Of a stretch of DNA of 62,422 nt, positions 14,868 through 24,175 are shown piece after piece (the stretch's first letter is position 1; each line of letters starts with the position of its first letter). The notes beneath the pieces are model-generated. The model worked only from the letters and a program-made list of their open reading frames with translations. It ran no database searches and was not told where the DNA came from. A program made the translations under genes and the position numbers. The DNA is from Candidatus Accumulibacter appositus (GTDB lineage Bacteria; Pseudomonadota; Gammaproteobacteria; Burkholderiales; Rhodocyclaceae): assembly GCA_000585055.1 (NCBI GenBank), contig JEMX01000046.1, positions 396-62,817 of the forward strand. Reading direction: 5' to 3'.

Positions 14868-16544
14868 TCAAGCGATTTACAACGGCACTCGCCCTGCTGG
14901 CGTTCTCCGGCATGGCCGCTGCCGCTGGGCCGGCCCTGCAAGGCGACATCCAGACGCAGCCCACCAACTGGCACGCGATCATCATGTTCCTGATCTTCGT
15001 GACCATGACCATGGGCATCACCTACTGGGCGGCTGGCCGCACCAAGACCTCGTCCGACTTCTATACCGCGGGCGGCGGCATCACCGGCTTCCAGAACGGC
15101 CTGGCGATCGCCGGCGACTACATGTCGGCGGCAACCCTGCTCGGTCTCACGGCTGCTCGGTCTCACGGCGATGACCTTCAGCCGCGGCTACGACGCCTAC
15201 ATCTACATGATGGCGTTCTTTGCCGGCTGGCCGATCATCCTCTTCCTGATGGCTGAACGGCTGCGTAACCTCGGCCGCTTCACCTTCTCGGACATCACCT
15301 CCTACCGTCTCGACCCGAGCGTTCGGACGATGGCTGCACTGTCGTCGCTGGTGGTGGTGGTCTTCTACCTGATCGCGCAGATGGTCGGTGCCGGGCAGTT
15401 GATCAAGCTGCTCTTCGGTCTCGAGTACAACATCGCCATCTTCGTCGTCGGTGTCCTGATGATGGTCTATGTGACCGTCGGCGGCATGGTGGCAACGACC
15501 TGGGTGCAGATCATCAAGGCCTGCCTGCTGCTCTTCGGCGGTACGCTGGTGCTGATCCTTGGCTTCTCGCAGTTCGGCTTTTCGCTGACCACCCTGCTCG
15601 AAAAGGCAACTGCGGTCCATAAGCAGGGTGCCTCGCTGATGGCGCCGGGCAGCCTGCTCTCCGATCCGGTGACGGCGCTCTCTCTCGGCCTTGGCCTGAT
15701 GTTCGGTACCGCTGGTCTGCCGCACATCCTGATGCGCTTCTTCACCGTCGGCAACGCCAAGGAAGCTCGCAAGTCGGTGCTCTATGCCTCCGGTTTCGTC
15801 GGCTTCTTCTTCAACGTCATCTTCCTGATGGGTCTGGTTGCCATCCTGCTGGTCGGTCAAAACCCCGAGTACTTCGAAGGCGGTGACATCAAGGGCGCGC
15901 TGATCGGTGGCGGCAACATGGTCGCCATGCACCTGGCGCATGCCGTCGGCGGCAACATGCTGCTCGGCTTCCTGGCAGCGGTTGCCTTCGCCACCATCCT
16001 GGCCGTCGTCTCGGGCCTGGCCCTGGCCGGTGCTTCGGCGATCGCGCACGACATCTACGCCCGCGTGATCCGCAAAGGCGAGTGCTCCGACAAGGAAGAG
16101 ATCAAGGTCTCGCGGATGGCCACCATCGCCCTCGGTATCCTGGCGATCATCCTTGGCATCGCCTTCGAGAAGCAGAACATCGCCTTCATGGTCGGCCTGG
16201 CTTTCGGTGTCGCTGCCGCTGCCAACTTCCCGGTACTGATTCTCTCGATGTACTGGAAAGGACTGACCACCCGCGGCGCACTGTGGGGCGGCTACGGCGG
16301 CGTCATTTCCGCGGTCATGTTTGTCGTTCTCTCGAAAGCGGTATGGGTCGACGTGCTGCACAATGCGGCGCCGCTGTTCCCCTACACGCAGCCGGCACTG
16401 TTCGCGATGCCCATCGCCTTCTTCTTGGCCTATGTCTTCTCGGTCTCGGACAGCAGTGCCCGTGCGAGCAAGGAACGTGACGCCTTCGAAGACCAGTACG
16501 TGCGTGCCCAGACCGGCTTTGGCGCTTCCGGTGCCAGCCACTAA
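14864..16544 (+). pseudogene. actP: Acetate/solute:Na+ symporter ActP, frame-shifted by a 16-bp duplication
   Basis: SSS-family symporter for acetate and related short acids. The upstream part (14864 to about 15152) encodes a signal-like N-terminus and the first membrane helices up to [14 protein letters not shown]. The downstream part (from 15171) continues [20 protein letters not shown] and runs normally to 16544. The frames are offset by an exact 16-bp tandem repeat (15137-15168). Removing one copy joins GLTA directly to MTFSRGYD and gives 554 residues, close to the 549 of E. coli ActP. As read, the first part ends after 130 residues and the transporter is not made, unless slippage or repeat loss restores it. 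A terminator follows the gene. Confidence 0.9.
15137..15168 (+). repeat. 16-bp exact tandem duplication inside actP
   Basis: CTGCTCGGTCTCACGG is present twice back to back (15137-15152 and 15153-15168). The unit is not a multiple of three and shifts the actP frame by +1. Deleting one unit restores the conserved symporter sequence exactly. Confidence 0.97.
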
Positions 16545-16572
16545 GTAGCTGATCACCAGCCACTGCCAAGCA

Positions 16573-16609
16573 AACCCTGGCGGCGCCAAACGGCCCGCCA
16601 GGGTTTTTT
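16573..16609 (+). terminator. Intrinsic terminator of yjcH-actP
   Basis: Perfect 11-bp stem AACCCTGGCGG / CCGCCAGGGTT with an 11-nt loop, running into TTTTTTC. It lies about 30 bp after the actP stop, a standard Rho-independent terminator on the plus strand. Confidence 0.9.
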
Positions 16610-16699
16610 CTTGCCTGCCCGCTCACCAGAGTGCCTAAAGTTTCACGGGTATTGTCCGTGAACGGAGTGATGCATTGCGCGAATTGAGGGAGTCTCCCC

Positions 16700-18070
16700 A
16701 TGCTTTCAGATCTCAGGCTGCTTGCCATTTCGCTCGTGGCCGCCGTGCCCGTAACCGCTTCCGCAAGCTGGCAGCTTATTTCCGACGAACCGGGCCGCCG
16801 CATCGAGCTCGATAGAGCCAGCATCAAAAAGGTCGAAAAGGGCAAGACCGAAGCACACGGGCGAATCGTCCTCGACAAACCGATCGTCGACCCGAGAACC
16901 TCTTCCTCCTACCGCATCGTCGAAGCGGTCAATCGCTACGACTGCGCGACGCGCAGCTACAGCACCCTGCAACGACGCTACTTCAAGGACGAAGGCGAAC
17001 TGCTCCGCGAAGAGGCGGTCCGGGTGCAAATTGAAATGCCGGTGCGTACCGGAATGCTCGACGACAAGCTGCTGCGCGAAGTCTGTCGACCAAAACCAGG
17101 AAACGACGCTCTTATGGCCGCCAAGAAAACGGCCGAAAAAGTCAGCGCTGCCGCCGGCGAACTACGCAAGGCCAACGAGGCGCTGGTGCGCAAGGAAGTG
17201 CGGCGCGCCAACCTGCGCACGCAGGATGAGGAAAGGATAGAGCTAGAAGACGCGCGGCCCCCTGCCCGTCAATCCACCTCCAACGCAGCCCGCCGACCAG
17301 CCATGCACGCCGCCGCGCGTCAGGCCCAACGCCAGCCAGCCAGCTTGCCAACCGACAGCCAGGAAGAAGACCTCTTTGCCGCCTATGCGCAGGCGCAGAT
17401 TCCCTGGTCCTACGAAGGCGAGGGTCGACCCGAAAACTGGGGCAAGCTGCGACCCGACTACGCCACCTGTGCCGACGGCGAGCGGCAGTCGCCGATCGAT
17501 ATCCGCGACGGTTTCCGCGTCGATCTGGAACCGATCCGCTTCACCTACCGCCCCTCGCAGTTTCGCGTCATCGACAACGGCCATACGATTCAGGTCGATG
17601 TCGGCGGCAGCCACATCGGCTTGCTCGGCAAGACCTATGACCTGATCCAGTTCCATTTTCACCGACCATCCGAAGAACGCATAGACGGGCAATCCTTCGA
17701 CATGGTCATGCACCTGGTGCACAAGTCCGAGGACGGCGATCTGGCTGTCGTCGCCCTACTGCTCGAACAGGGCATGGAAAATCCGCTCATTCAGAGCGTG
17801 TGGAACAACCTGCCGCTGGAAAAGAACGAGTACGTGCAGCCGCCAGACCAGGGCATCGACCTCGCCAGCTTGATTCCCGAGGACCGCAGCTATTACACCT
17901 ACATGGGGTCGCTGACCACCCCACCCTGTACCGAAGACGTCCTCTGGCTGGTGCTCAAACAAACGCAGCAACTGTCTCCCGAGCAACTGCGGATCTTTTC
18001 GCGCCTCTACCCCTACAATGCCCGACCGGTGCAGCCCAAGCATTCGCGAATGATCAAGGAGTCGCGCTGA
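16700..18070 (+). CDS. Exported alpha-carbonic anhydrase with N-terminal adhesin-E-like domain
   Basis: 456 residues. A signal peptide (about 1-22) is followed by a domain of about 110 residues resembling surface-adhesin-E proteins (SWQLISDEPGRRIELDRASI, paired Cys), a charged, Gln/Arg-rich linker (about 140-230), then a full alpha-carbonic anhydrase from IPWSYEGEGRPENWG. Zinc ligands are visible in QFHFHRPSEE (His at about 319 and 321) and MHLVHK (about 337). The proton-shuttle position NGHT and the SLTTPPCTE active-site strand are present. The Glu that normally supports the third His appears to be Val (DMVMH). It should interconvert CO2 and bicarbonate in the periplasm. The N-terminal domain's role is unknown. 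Confidence 0.88.
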   Translation: MLSDLRLLAISLVAAVPVTASASWQLISDEPGRRIELDRASIKKVEKGKTEAHGRIVLDKPIVDPRTSSSYRIVEAVNRYDCATRSYSTLQRRYFKDEGELLREEAVRVQIEMPVRTGMLDDKLLREVCRPKPGNDALMAAKKTAEKVSAAAGELRKANEALVRKEVRRANLRTQDEERIELEDARPPARQSTSNAARRPAMHAAARQAQRQPASLPTDSQEEDLFAAYAQAQIPWSYEGEGRPENWGKLRPDYATCADGERQSPIDIRDGFRVDLEPIRFTYRPSQFRVIDNGHTIQVDVGGSHIGLLGKTYDLIQFHFHRPSEERIDGQSFDMVMHLVHKSEDGDLAVVALLLEQGMENPLIQSVWNNLPLEKNEYVQPPDQGIDLASLIPEDRSYYTYMGSLTTPPCTEDVLWLVLKQTQQLSPEQLRIFSRLYPYNARPVQPKHSRMIKESR

Positions 18071-18214
18071 TCGCGGTCGTATCTGACCGCCGCGGCGGCG
18101 CCGCTCGATCGCCGACGCCCACCCCCCCGGAAGCCGCAGCGCTGCGCTTGCCTGCGGCGCAGAACTTGTCGATACTCGCCGTGCGCAATGCCATTTTTCC
18201 CGGAGAGACGACGC

Positions 18215-19207
18215 ATGAACGAGCAGCAGCAGGAAGCCATTCTCACCCTCAGCCTGATGGCCGCTTTCGCCGACGGCGGCAAGAACGAAAGCGAACGTGC
18301 CGAGATCAAGCGCATCGCCGATGCCCTGGCCGGCGAGGGAGCAATCAATATCGCCTCGCTCTATCAGAATGTACTGCTGAAGCGGGTCTCGATGTCTTCC
18401 GCCGCAGCCGCGCTGACCACCACCGAGACGCGACAACTGGCTTTCGAAATGGCGGTCTGTGTCTGCGACGCCGACGGCGTACAATCCGCCGCCGAGAAGA
18501 AATTCCTCGACGAACTTCGCGGCGAGCTGGCGCTCGACCAGCAGCAGGCCAGCGCCTACAGCCAGCAGGCCGAGGCCATCGCCGCGCTACCGGTAAGCAC
18601 GGCCAGCGACAGCGCTACGCCGACGACTACCGGCGCGACTCGCACCGTCGCGGTGCCGGAGGCAGTGAGCACCGGCTACGCCTCGACAATGAGTGAAGCC
18701 GAGCTCGACAAGACCATTCTCAACGCGGCAATCCTCAATGGCGCGCTCGAACTGCTGCCCGAGTCGCTGTCGACGATGGCCATCATTCCGCTGCAGATGA
18801 AACTCGTCTATCGCATCGGCAAGTCCTACGGCTTCGAGCTCGATCGCGGCCATATCAAGGACTTCCTCGCCACTCTTGGCGTCGGGCTGACTTCCCAGTA
18901 TCTCGAACAGGCCGGGCGCAAGCTGCTCGGCGGCCTGCTTGGCAAGGTCGGCGGTGGCTTGCTGCGCGGCCTGGGCAAACAGGCAGTGAGTTCGGGAATG
19001 AGCTTCGCCAGCACCTACGCCCTCGGCCACGTCGCCAGGCGCTACTACGCCGGCGGCCGCAGTTTCTCGAGCGAAATGCTGCGCGAAACCTTCGACAGCG
19101 TGCTCGGCGAGGCCAAGGGCCTGCAGAGCCGCTATCTGCCCGAGATGCAGGCGCGCGCACGCACCCTGGACAGCGCCCAGATCGTCGACCTGGTTCGCCA
19201 GGGCTGA
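18215..19207 (+). CDS. TerB-like domain protein with C-terminal DUF697-like region
   Basis: 330 residues from ATG 18215, preceded by GGAGAGACG. The first 120 residues form a helical tellurite-resistance TerB-like domain ([20 protein letters not shown], ending near [10 protein letters not shown]). After a Ser/Thr/Ala linker comes a helical, partly hydrophobic Gly-rich region ([20 protein letters not shown], then [17 protein letters not shown]) like DUF697, which often binds membranes. No other ter gene is near, so tellurite resistance should not be assumed. TerB domains occur widely in membrane-associated stress complexes. Confidence 0.7.
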   Translation: MNEQQQEAILTLSLMAAFADGGKNESERAEIKRIADALAGEGAINIASLYQNVLLKRVSMSSAAAALTTTETRQLAFEMAVCVCDADGVQSAAEKKFLDELRGELALDQQQASAYSQQAEAIAALPVSTASDSATPTTTGATRTVAVPEAVSTGYASTMSEAELDKTILNAAILNGALELLPESLSTMAIIPLQMKLVYRIGKSYGFELDRGHIKDFLATLGVGLTSQYLEQAGRKLLGGLLGKVGGGLLRGLGKQAVSSGMSFASTYALGHVARRYYAGGRSFSSEMLRETFDSVLGEAKGLQSRYLPEMQARARTLDSAQIVDLVRQG

Positions 19208-19286
19208 TGCACGAACCTCAGGTGGCGATTCTGGATACGCCATCGCCACCACCGTGCCGGCTTGGCAAGCGTACAAGGCAGCGCTC

Positions 19287-20858
19287 ATGCTGAACTTCGA
19301 CAACCGCTTCATTCGCGAACTGCCCGGCGACGCCGAACTGCACAACCAGCCGCGGCAAGTCTTCGGCGCCTGCTGGTCAGCGGTCACCCCGACTCCGGTC
19401 GCCGCACCAACGCTGCTCGCCCACTCGCGCGAAGTCGCGGCAGAGCTCGATCTCGACGCGCAGGACATGGCCTCGCCGGCGCTGCTCGACGCGCTGTCGG
19501 GCAACCGCTTGCTGCCCGGCATGGTCGGCTACGCCAGCTGCTACGGCGGTCACCAGTTCGGGCAATGGGCCGGGCAGCTCGGCGACGGCCGGGCGATCCT
19601 GCTCGGTGAAGCGGTCAATCGGCGCGGCCAGCGTTTCGAACTGCAACTCAAGGGTGCCGGGCCAACGCCTTATGCCCGCCGGGCCGACGGGCGCGCGGTC
19701 CTGCGCTCGTCGGTCCGCGAGTTCCTGTGCAGCGAGGCCATGCACCACTTGGGCGTGCCGACGACGCGCGCACTGAGTCTGGTCGGCAGCGGTGAAAGCG
19801 TCATTCGCGACATGTTCTACGATGGCCATCCGATCGCCGAGCCCGGCGCCGTCGTCTGCCGGGTAGCACCCTCCTTCACCCGCTTCGGGCATTTCGAGCT
19901 GCTGGCGGCGCGCGGCGAGCACGAACTGCTGCAGCGCCTGGTAGACTTCACCATTGCCCGCGACTTCCCCGAACTGCCGGTCACGCCCGAGCGAAAGCTG
20001 ATTGCATGGTTCCACGAAGTCTGCGCGCGCACCGCCCGCCTGATGGCGCACTGGCTACGTGTCGGCTTTGTGCACGGGGTCATGAACACCGACAACATGT
20101 CGATTCTCGGCCTGACCATCGACTATGGCCCCTACGGCTGGGTCGACAACTTCGACCCCGGCTGGACGCCAAACACCACCGATGCCTCGAGCCGCCGCTA
20201 CTGCTTTGCCCGGCAACCGGAAATCGCCCGCTGGAACCTCGAACGACTGGCCGACGCCCTGAGCCCGCTACTGCCGAAGGCAGAAAAGTCGGCGGCGCTG
20301 GCAGCGCTGGCAGCGGCTATCGAGCATTACGACGAGGTGTACTCAACCGCGTTCTGCAGCGCTTTCGCCGCCAAACTGGGCTTGCGCAGCTGGACGCCGG
20401 CCGATGGCGAGCTCCTCGGAGATCTGTTCGAACTGATGCACCGGGCCGAAATCGACATGACCGACTTCTTCCGCCAACTGGCGCAGCTCGACATCGGCCA
20501 GCCGGACCCAGAAACCTTGCGTGAAGCCTTCTACCGCGAAGATCTCCGTCAGCGATTTGCCCCCGATCTGGCGCGCTGGCTGACGCGCTACAGCGCCCGC
20601 CTGCGCCACGACGGGCAGCCGGCGGCGGGCCGCACGGCGGCCATGAACCGGGCCAATCCGCGCTTCGTCCTGCGTAACTACCTGGCGCAGCAGGCCATCG
20701 AGCGCGCCGAACAAGGCGACACGCAGCGGATTCATGAACTGCTCGAGGTCCTGCGCCGACCTTTCGACGAGCAGCCGGGACGCGCGGCTTTCAGCGCCCG
20801 GCGTCCCGATTGGGCGCGCCACAAGGCGGGTTGCTCGACGCTCTCGTGCAGTTCCTGA
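19287..20858 (+). CDS. selO: Protein adenylyltransferase SelO (YdiU family)
   Basis: 523 residues from ATG 19287 ([15 protein letters not shown]). SelO is a pseudokinase that transfers AMP from ATP to Ser/Thr/Tyr of target proteins in the oxidative-stress response. Family hallmarks are [40 protein letters not shown], and the metal/catalytic block [20 protein letters not shown]. The protein ends SCSS, the conserved C-terminal tail; in eukaryotes a selenocysteine replaces this Cys, but here the codon is an ordinary Cys. An upstream in-frame ATG at 19254 is possible but adds non-family residues. Confidence 0.95.
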   Translation: MLNFDNRFIRELPGDAELHNQPRQVFGACWSAVTPTPVAAPTLLAHSREVAAELDLDAQDMASPALLDALSGNRLLPGMVGYASCYGGHQFGQWAGQLGDGRAILLGEAVNRRGQRFELQLKGAGPTPYARRADGRAVLRSSVREFLCSEAMHHLGVPTTRALSLVGSGESVIRDMFYDGHPIAEPGAVVCRVAPSFTRFGHFELLAARGEHELLQRLVDFTIARDFPELPVTPERKLIAWFHEVCARTARLMAHWLRVGFVHGVMNTDNMSILGLTIDYGPYGWVDNFDPGWTPNTTDASSRRYCFARQPEIARWNLERLADALSPLLPKAEKSAALAALAAAIEHYDEVYSTAFCSAFAAKLGLRSWTPADGELLGDLFELMHRAEIDMTDFFRQLAQLDIGQPDPETLREAFYREDLRQRFAPDLARWLTRYSARLRHDGQPAAGRTAAMNRANPRFVLRNYLAQQAIERAEQGDTQRIHELLEVLRRPFDEQPGRAAFSARRPDWARHKAGCSTLSCSS

Positions 20859-20932
20859 GAGCACCGCGCGCAGCTCGCGCTAGAATGTAGGCCCCCAAGC
20901 GCAACCGCGCCTTAACCAAATGAGGACTTGCC

Positions 20933-21187
20933 ATGCCCTTCACGCCCGATCTGGTGGATGAACTGAACATCCTGGCCCGCTTTGACCTGGCAAGCCCGCA
21001 GCAGGGGCTGAAGATCCACACGACCGCAGCACCCGAAGTGGTCGCCGCCGCGCAGCGGCTGCACAGCAAAGGCCTGCTGACACAGGTCGATGGCGGCTAT
21101 CTCACCAGCCTGGGCCGTGATGCCGCTGAGAACGCGCACGCCGCGCTGACCATTCTCGACTCGCTACCGATGAGCGCTCACGAATAA
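20933..21187 (+). CDS. Small TIGR02647-type protein
   Basis: 84 residues: MPFTPDLVDELNILARFDL at the start, then a compact domain with RLHSKGLLTQVDGGYLTSLG, resembling a small winged-helix. It matches my memory of the family labelled TIGR02647, conserved in Gamma- and Betaproteobacteria and sometimes called DNA-binding; the function is not established. It stands alone, 74 bp after selO and 34 bp before the lipoprotein gene on the same strand. Confidence 0.75.
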   Translation: MPFTPDLVDELNILARFDLASPQQGLKIHTTAAPEVVAAAQRLHSKGLLTQVDGGYLTSLGRDAAENAHAALTILDSLPMSAHE

Positions 21188-21221
21188 CTCTATCGTCGTC
21201 AGGCCACCAGGAGTCGTCCCC

Positions 21222-21821
21222 ATGAAAGCGATCGGCAAAGTATGGCGAACTCTCTTGCCAGCCATTCTCGCGCTGTTGGCGGCGTCCTGCGCGACCAACA
21301 GCGGACAGCCGCAAGTCGACCCGACGATCGAGGCACGGCGTGACGCCCTCCTTGAGCTGCGCGACCAGACCATCACCGAGCTGGTCGCCAGCAAACCAGA
21401 GATCAAGCAAGAAATCGCCAAGGCCGTGGGCTATGGCATCTTCACCTCGACGCAATCCAACGCCGTCCTGCTGGTGATGGGCGACGGTGCCGGCGTGCTC
21501 ACCGACAACGAGACCGGCAAGACGAGGTACATGAAGATGGCGCGCGTCGGCAGCGCTCCCAGCTTCGCTGACCAGCCCTTCCGGCAACTGATCATCTTTC
21601 GGAACCGCGACCTGTTCGACACCTTCAGCGCCGTCGGCGCCGACGTCGGCGCATCGACCAACCCCCCCTTCAAGGCCGGTACCGGCAAAGGGCTGGTGCT
21701 CGACGGCAGCATCGCGTTCAATCCGATGTTGTCGAGCTATCAGCTGACCGACAAGGGTGTCGTTCTGCAGGCCGACTGGGGCGGTGTCGGCTACCTTCCC
21801 GACGAGGCGCTGAACCGCTAG
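21222..21821 (+). CDS. SYLF/Ysc84-domain lipoprotein
   Basis: 199 residues. A lipoprotein signal (LLPAILALLAASC) places the modified Cys at 23. The rest is a lipid-binding SYLF (DUF500/Ysc84) domain: KAVGYGIFTSTQSNAVLLVM, GAGVLTDNETGKTRYMKMAR and the closing Gly-rich strands. SYLF domains bind acidic phospholipids. The predicted location is the periplasmic face of a membrane. It sits directly before a phospholipase gene on the same strand, which fits a shared membrane-lipid function. Confidence 0.8.
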   Translation: MKAIGKVWRTLLPAILALLAASCATNSGQPQVDPTIEARRDALLELRDQTITELVASKPEIKQEIAKAVGYGIFTSTQSNAVLLVMGDGAGVLTDNETGKTRYMKMARVGSAPSFADQPFRQLIIFRNRDLFDTFSAVGADVGASTNPPFKAGTGKGLVLDGSIAFNPMLSSYQLTDKGVVLQADWGGVGYLPDEALNR

Positions 21822-21917
21822 GTATCGCGTCAGCGGCGCGGCGACCGGGGATTGCGAGCGGCTTCCGGTTCCCGGCATGGGCCTGCGTGCCCGAACAAAT
21901 AAGACGAGGAGTGGGGA

Positions 21918-24158
21918 GTGGGTACACGAGCATTCGGAGCAACCGCGGCGGGCCAACTGGGGTGCATGGCCCTGGCTGCCGGGATACTTCTTTTCACGGG
22001 CCTTGCCACAGCACAGACGGCCGCCAGCGACCCGAGCCGGCCGCGCGTCGGCCTGGTCCTCGGTGGTGGCGGCGCACGCGGCGCGGCGCATATCGGCGTC
22101 CTCGAAGTGCTCGAAAAGCTGCGCGTGCCGGTCGACTGTGTCGCCGGCACCAGCATGGGAGCACTGGTCGCCGGCGTCTACGCCAGCGGCGTGCGCCCGG
22201 CGACCATGCGCAGCAAGCTGGCGGAAGCCGATTGGGACGATCTGTTTCGCGACGATCCACCACTGAACCAGCAGAATTTCCGCAAGAAGGTCCTCGACAA
22301 GCGCTTCCTGCCAGGTTCCGAAACGGGCGTCGGCCCGGAGGGGGTGAAAGGTCAGCCCGGTATTGTCATGGGCCAGAAGATCAAGCTGTTTTTCAACAAT
22401 CTGGTTCGCGACTATCTCGGTGAGCGCGAAATCCAGGCCCTGCCGCTGCCGCTGTCGATCATTGCCACGGATATCGTCGGCGGAGAAAAAGTGGTGTTTC
22501 GCCAGGGCAGCCTGTCGCAAGCGATGCGCGCCAGCATGTCGGTTCCCGGCCTGATGGCGCCGGTCGAGACCGACGGCAAGAAACTCGTCGACGGTGGCCT
22601 GGTCGACAACGTGCCGATCGATGAAGCGCGTGCGCGCTGCCAGGCGGACATCATCATCGCCGTCAACGTCGGCTCGCCGCTACTCAAGGCCGATGAAATC
22701 GGCGGTCTGCTGAGTGTTTCCGCGCAGATGGTCAACATTCTCACCGAACAGAACGTGACCCGTTCGCTGGCGACGCTCAAGCCGACCGACATCTACATCA
22801 AGCCCGATCTCGAGGGGATCACCGCCGGCGACTTCAAGCGCAGTTCGGAAACCGCCGATCAAGGCGTCAAGGCCGCAGAAGCGGTCGCCGATCGCCTGCG
22901 CGCGCTGTCGGTCAGCGAGACCGCCTACGCTGCCTGGGTCGCACAGGTCCAGCCGCCGCTGCGCGCCGCACCGCGTGTTGACGAAGTGCAGATCGCCGGA
23001 CTCAAACTCGTCAACCCGGCGGTCGTCGAGCGCTACCTGCAGATCAAACCCGGCGACACCATCGACCCGCTGCAACTCGACGCCGATCTGATGCGCACCT
23101 ACGGCGACGGCTACTACGAGCATGTCGATTACGCTTTGGACAACACCCTGCGCAATCGCGAGATCCTGCGCGTGTTGCCGGTCGAGAAAGGCTGGGGACC
23201 CGACTACCTGCGCTTTGGCATCAACCTCGAAAGCAACTTCCGGACCGACTCCACCTACGCCATTCGCGCTGCCTATCAGAAGACCTGGCTCAACAGCCTG
23301 GGCGGCGAATTCCTCGGTTATCTGCAGATCGGGTCGGCATCAGGTATTGGCGCCAATTTTTACCAACCGCTTGACGCACGCCAGCGCTACTTCGTCGAGG
23401 CCAACGTCAACTATCAGAGCACATCGACCGGGATTTACGAGAACAACGACCAACTCGCCGAATACGCCCTCAGCCAGAGCGCCGCGCAGGTGGCAGCAGG
23501 CATCAACGTCGGGCTGCTCGGCCAGGCGCGCGTCGGCTGGCAGGAGAACTGGCGGAAAGCCACGATCCAGACAGGCTCACCATTCCTGCCGGCGGAATCG
23601 AAGACTTTCGGTGGCTGGTTTGCTTCGCTAGATTTCGACCAGACCGATCGCATCTACTTTCCCACCAAGGGCTGGTCCAGCAGCGTCAAATACTTCGACT
23701 CACCAGCCAGCGGCTTCAGCAGGCTCAACGTCGGTGCCAGCGGCTATCTGAGCGTCGGCGACTGGGTGCTGGCCAGCCGCCTGTCGTATCAGGGTTCGCC
23801 GATCGGACAGCTCCCGGTCTACGACCTCGGAGACCTGGGCGGCATGCTCAACATGACGGCCTTTGCGGTCGGACAGCTGAAGGGCGACGACATGAGCTAC
23901 GGCAGCATCCGCGCCGAGCGCATCATCGGCCGCCTGCCGCTCGGCCTGCGCGGCGACCTGCGCCTGGGAGCAGCGCTTGAAACCGCCAAGGTCGGCCGGC
24001 CGTTCACCGAGACCGAGCTGGAAGGCTGGATTCCCGGCGCAGCCATCTACCTGGGTGGCGAAACGCCTTTTGGCCCGGTCTACCTGGGTTACGGCTACTC
24101 GAACGCCGGCTCGAGCGGCGGCTATTCCAATTTCTACCTGTTCCTCGGCACACCCTGA
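21918..24158 (+). CDS. Patatin-like phospholipase with POTRA and outer-membrane barrel (PlpD/RssA-BamA type)
   Basis: 746 residues from GTG 21918 (preceded by GAGGAGTGGGGA). After a signal peptide the patatin domain shows GGGGARGAAHIGVLE (about 50-64), the nucleophile box GTSMG (about 77-81) and the catalytic Asp in DGGLVDN (about 226). A POTRA-like segment (about 354-420) and a C-terminal 16-strand-type barrel (about 430-746) ending FYLFLGTP complete the type Vd autotransporter/FplA architecture. It should be exported to the outer membrane and cleave phospholipids. It lies between a SYLF lipoprotein and a putative porin on one strand, suggesting a surface-lipid module. Confidence 0.9.
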   Translation: MGTRAFGATAAGQLGCMALAAGILLFTGLATAQTAASDPSRPRVGLVLGGGGARGAAHIGVLEVLEKLRVPVDCVAGTSMGALVAGVYASGVRPATMRSKLAEADWDDLFRDDPPLNQQNFRKKVLDKRFLPGSETGVGPEGVKGQPGIVMGQKIKLFFNNLVRDYLGEREIQALPLPLSIIATDIVGGEKVVFRQGSLSQAMRASMSVPGLMAPVETDGKKLVDGGLVDNVPIDEARARCQADIIIAVNVGSPLLKADEIGGLLSVSAQMVNILTEQNVTRSLATLKPTDIYIKPDLEGITAGDFKRSSETADQGVKAAEAVADRLRALSVSETAYAAWVAQVQPPLRAAPRVDEVQIAGLKLVNPAVVERYLQIKPGDTIDPLQLDADLMRTYGDGYYEHVDYALDNTLRNREILRVLPVEKGWGPDYLRFGINLESNFRTDSTYAIRAAYQKTWLNSLGGEFLGYLQIGSASGIGANFYQPLDARQRYFVEANVNYQSTSTGIYENNDQLAEYALSQSAAQVAAGINVGLLGQARVGWQENWRKATIQTGSPFLPAESKTFGGWFASLDFDQTDRIYFPTKGWSSSVKYFDSPASGFSRLNVGASGYLSVGDWVLASRLSYQGSPIGQLPVYDLGDLGGMLNMTAFAVGQLKGDDMSYGSIRAERIIGRLPLGLRGDLRLGAALETAKVGRPFTETELEGWIPGAAIYLGGETPFGPVYLGYGYSNAGSSGGYSNFYLFLGTP

Positions 24159-24175
24159 CTTCACGGAGCACGACC

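Noticed and set aside
15120..15180. Programmed ribosomal frameshift in actP
   Set aside because: There is no slippery heptamer or nearby stimulatory structure; an exact 16-bp duplication explains the offset fully.
18215..19207. Tellurite resistance
   Set aside because: Only a TerB-like domain is present; there is no terC, terD or terZ neighbour, so the function should not be inferred.
20840..20858. Selenocysteine at the SelO C-terminus
   Set aside because: The final residues are encoded by ordinary codons (SCSS then a normal TGA stop); no SECIS-like hairpin follows and no Sec genes are in the window.
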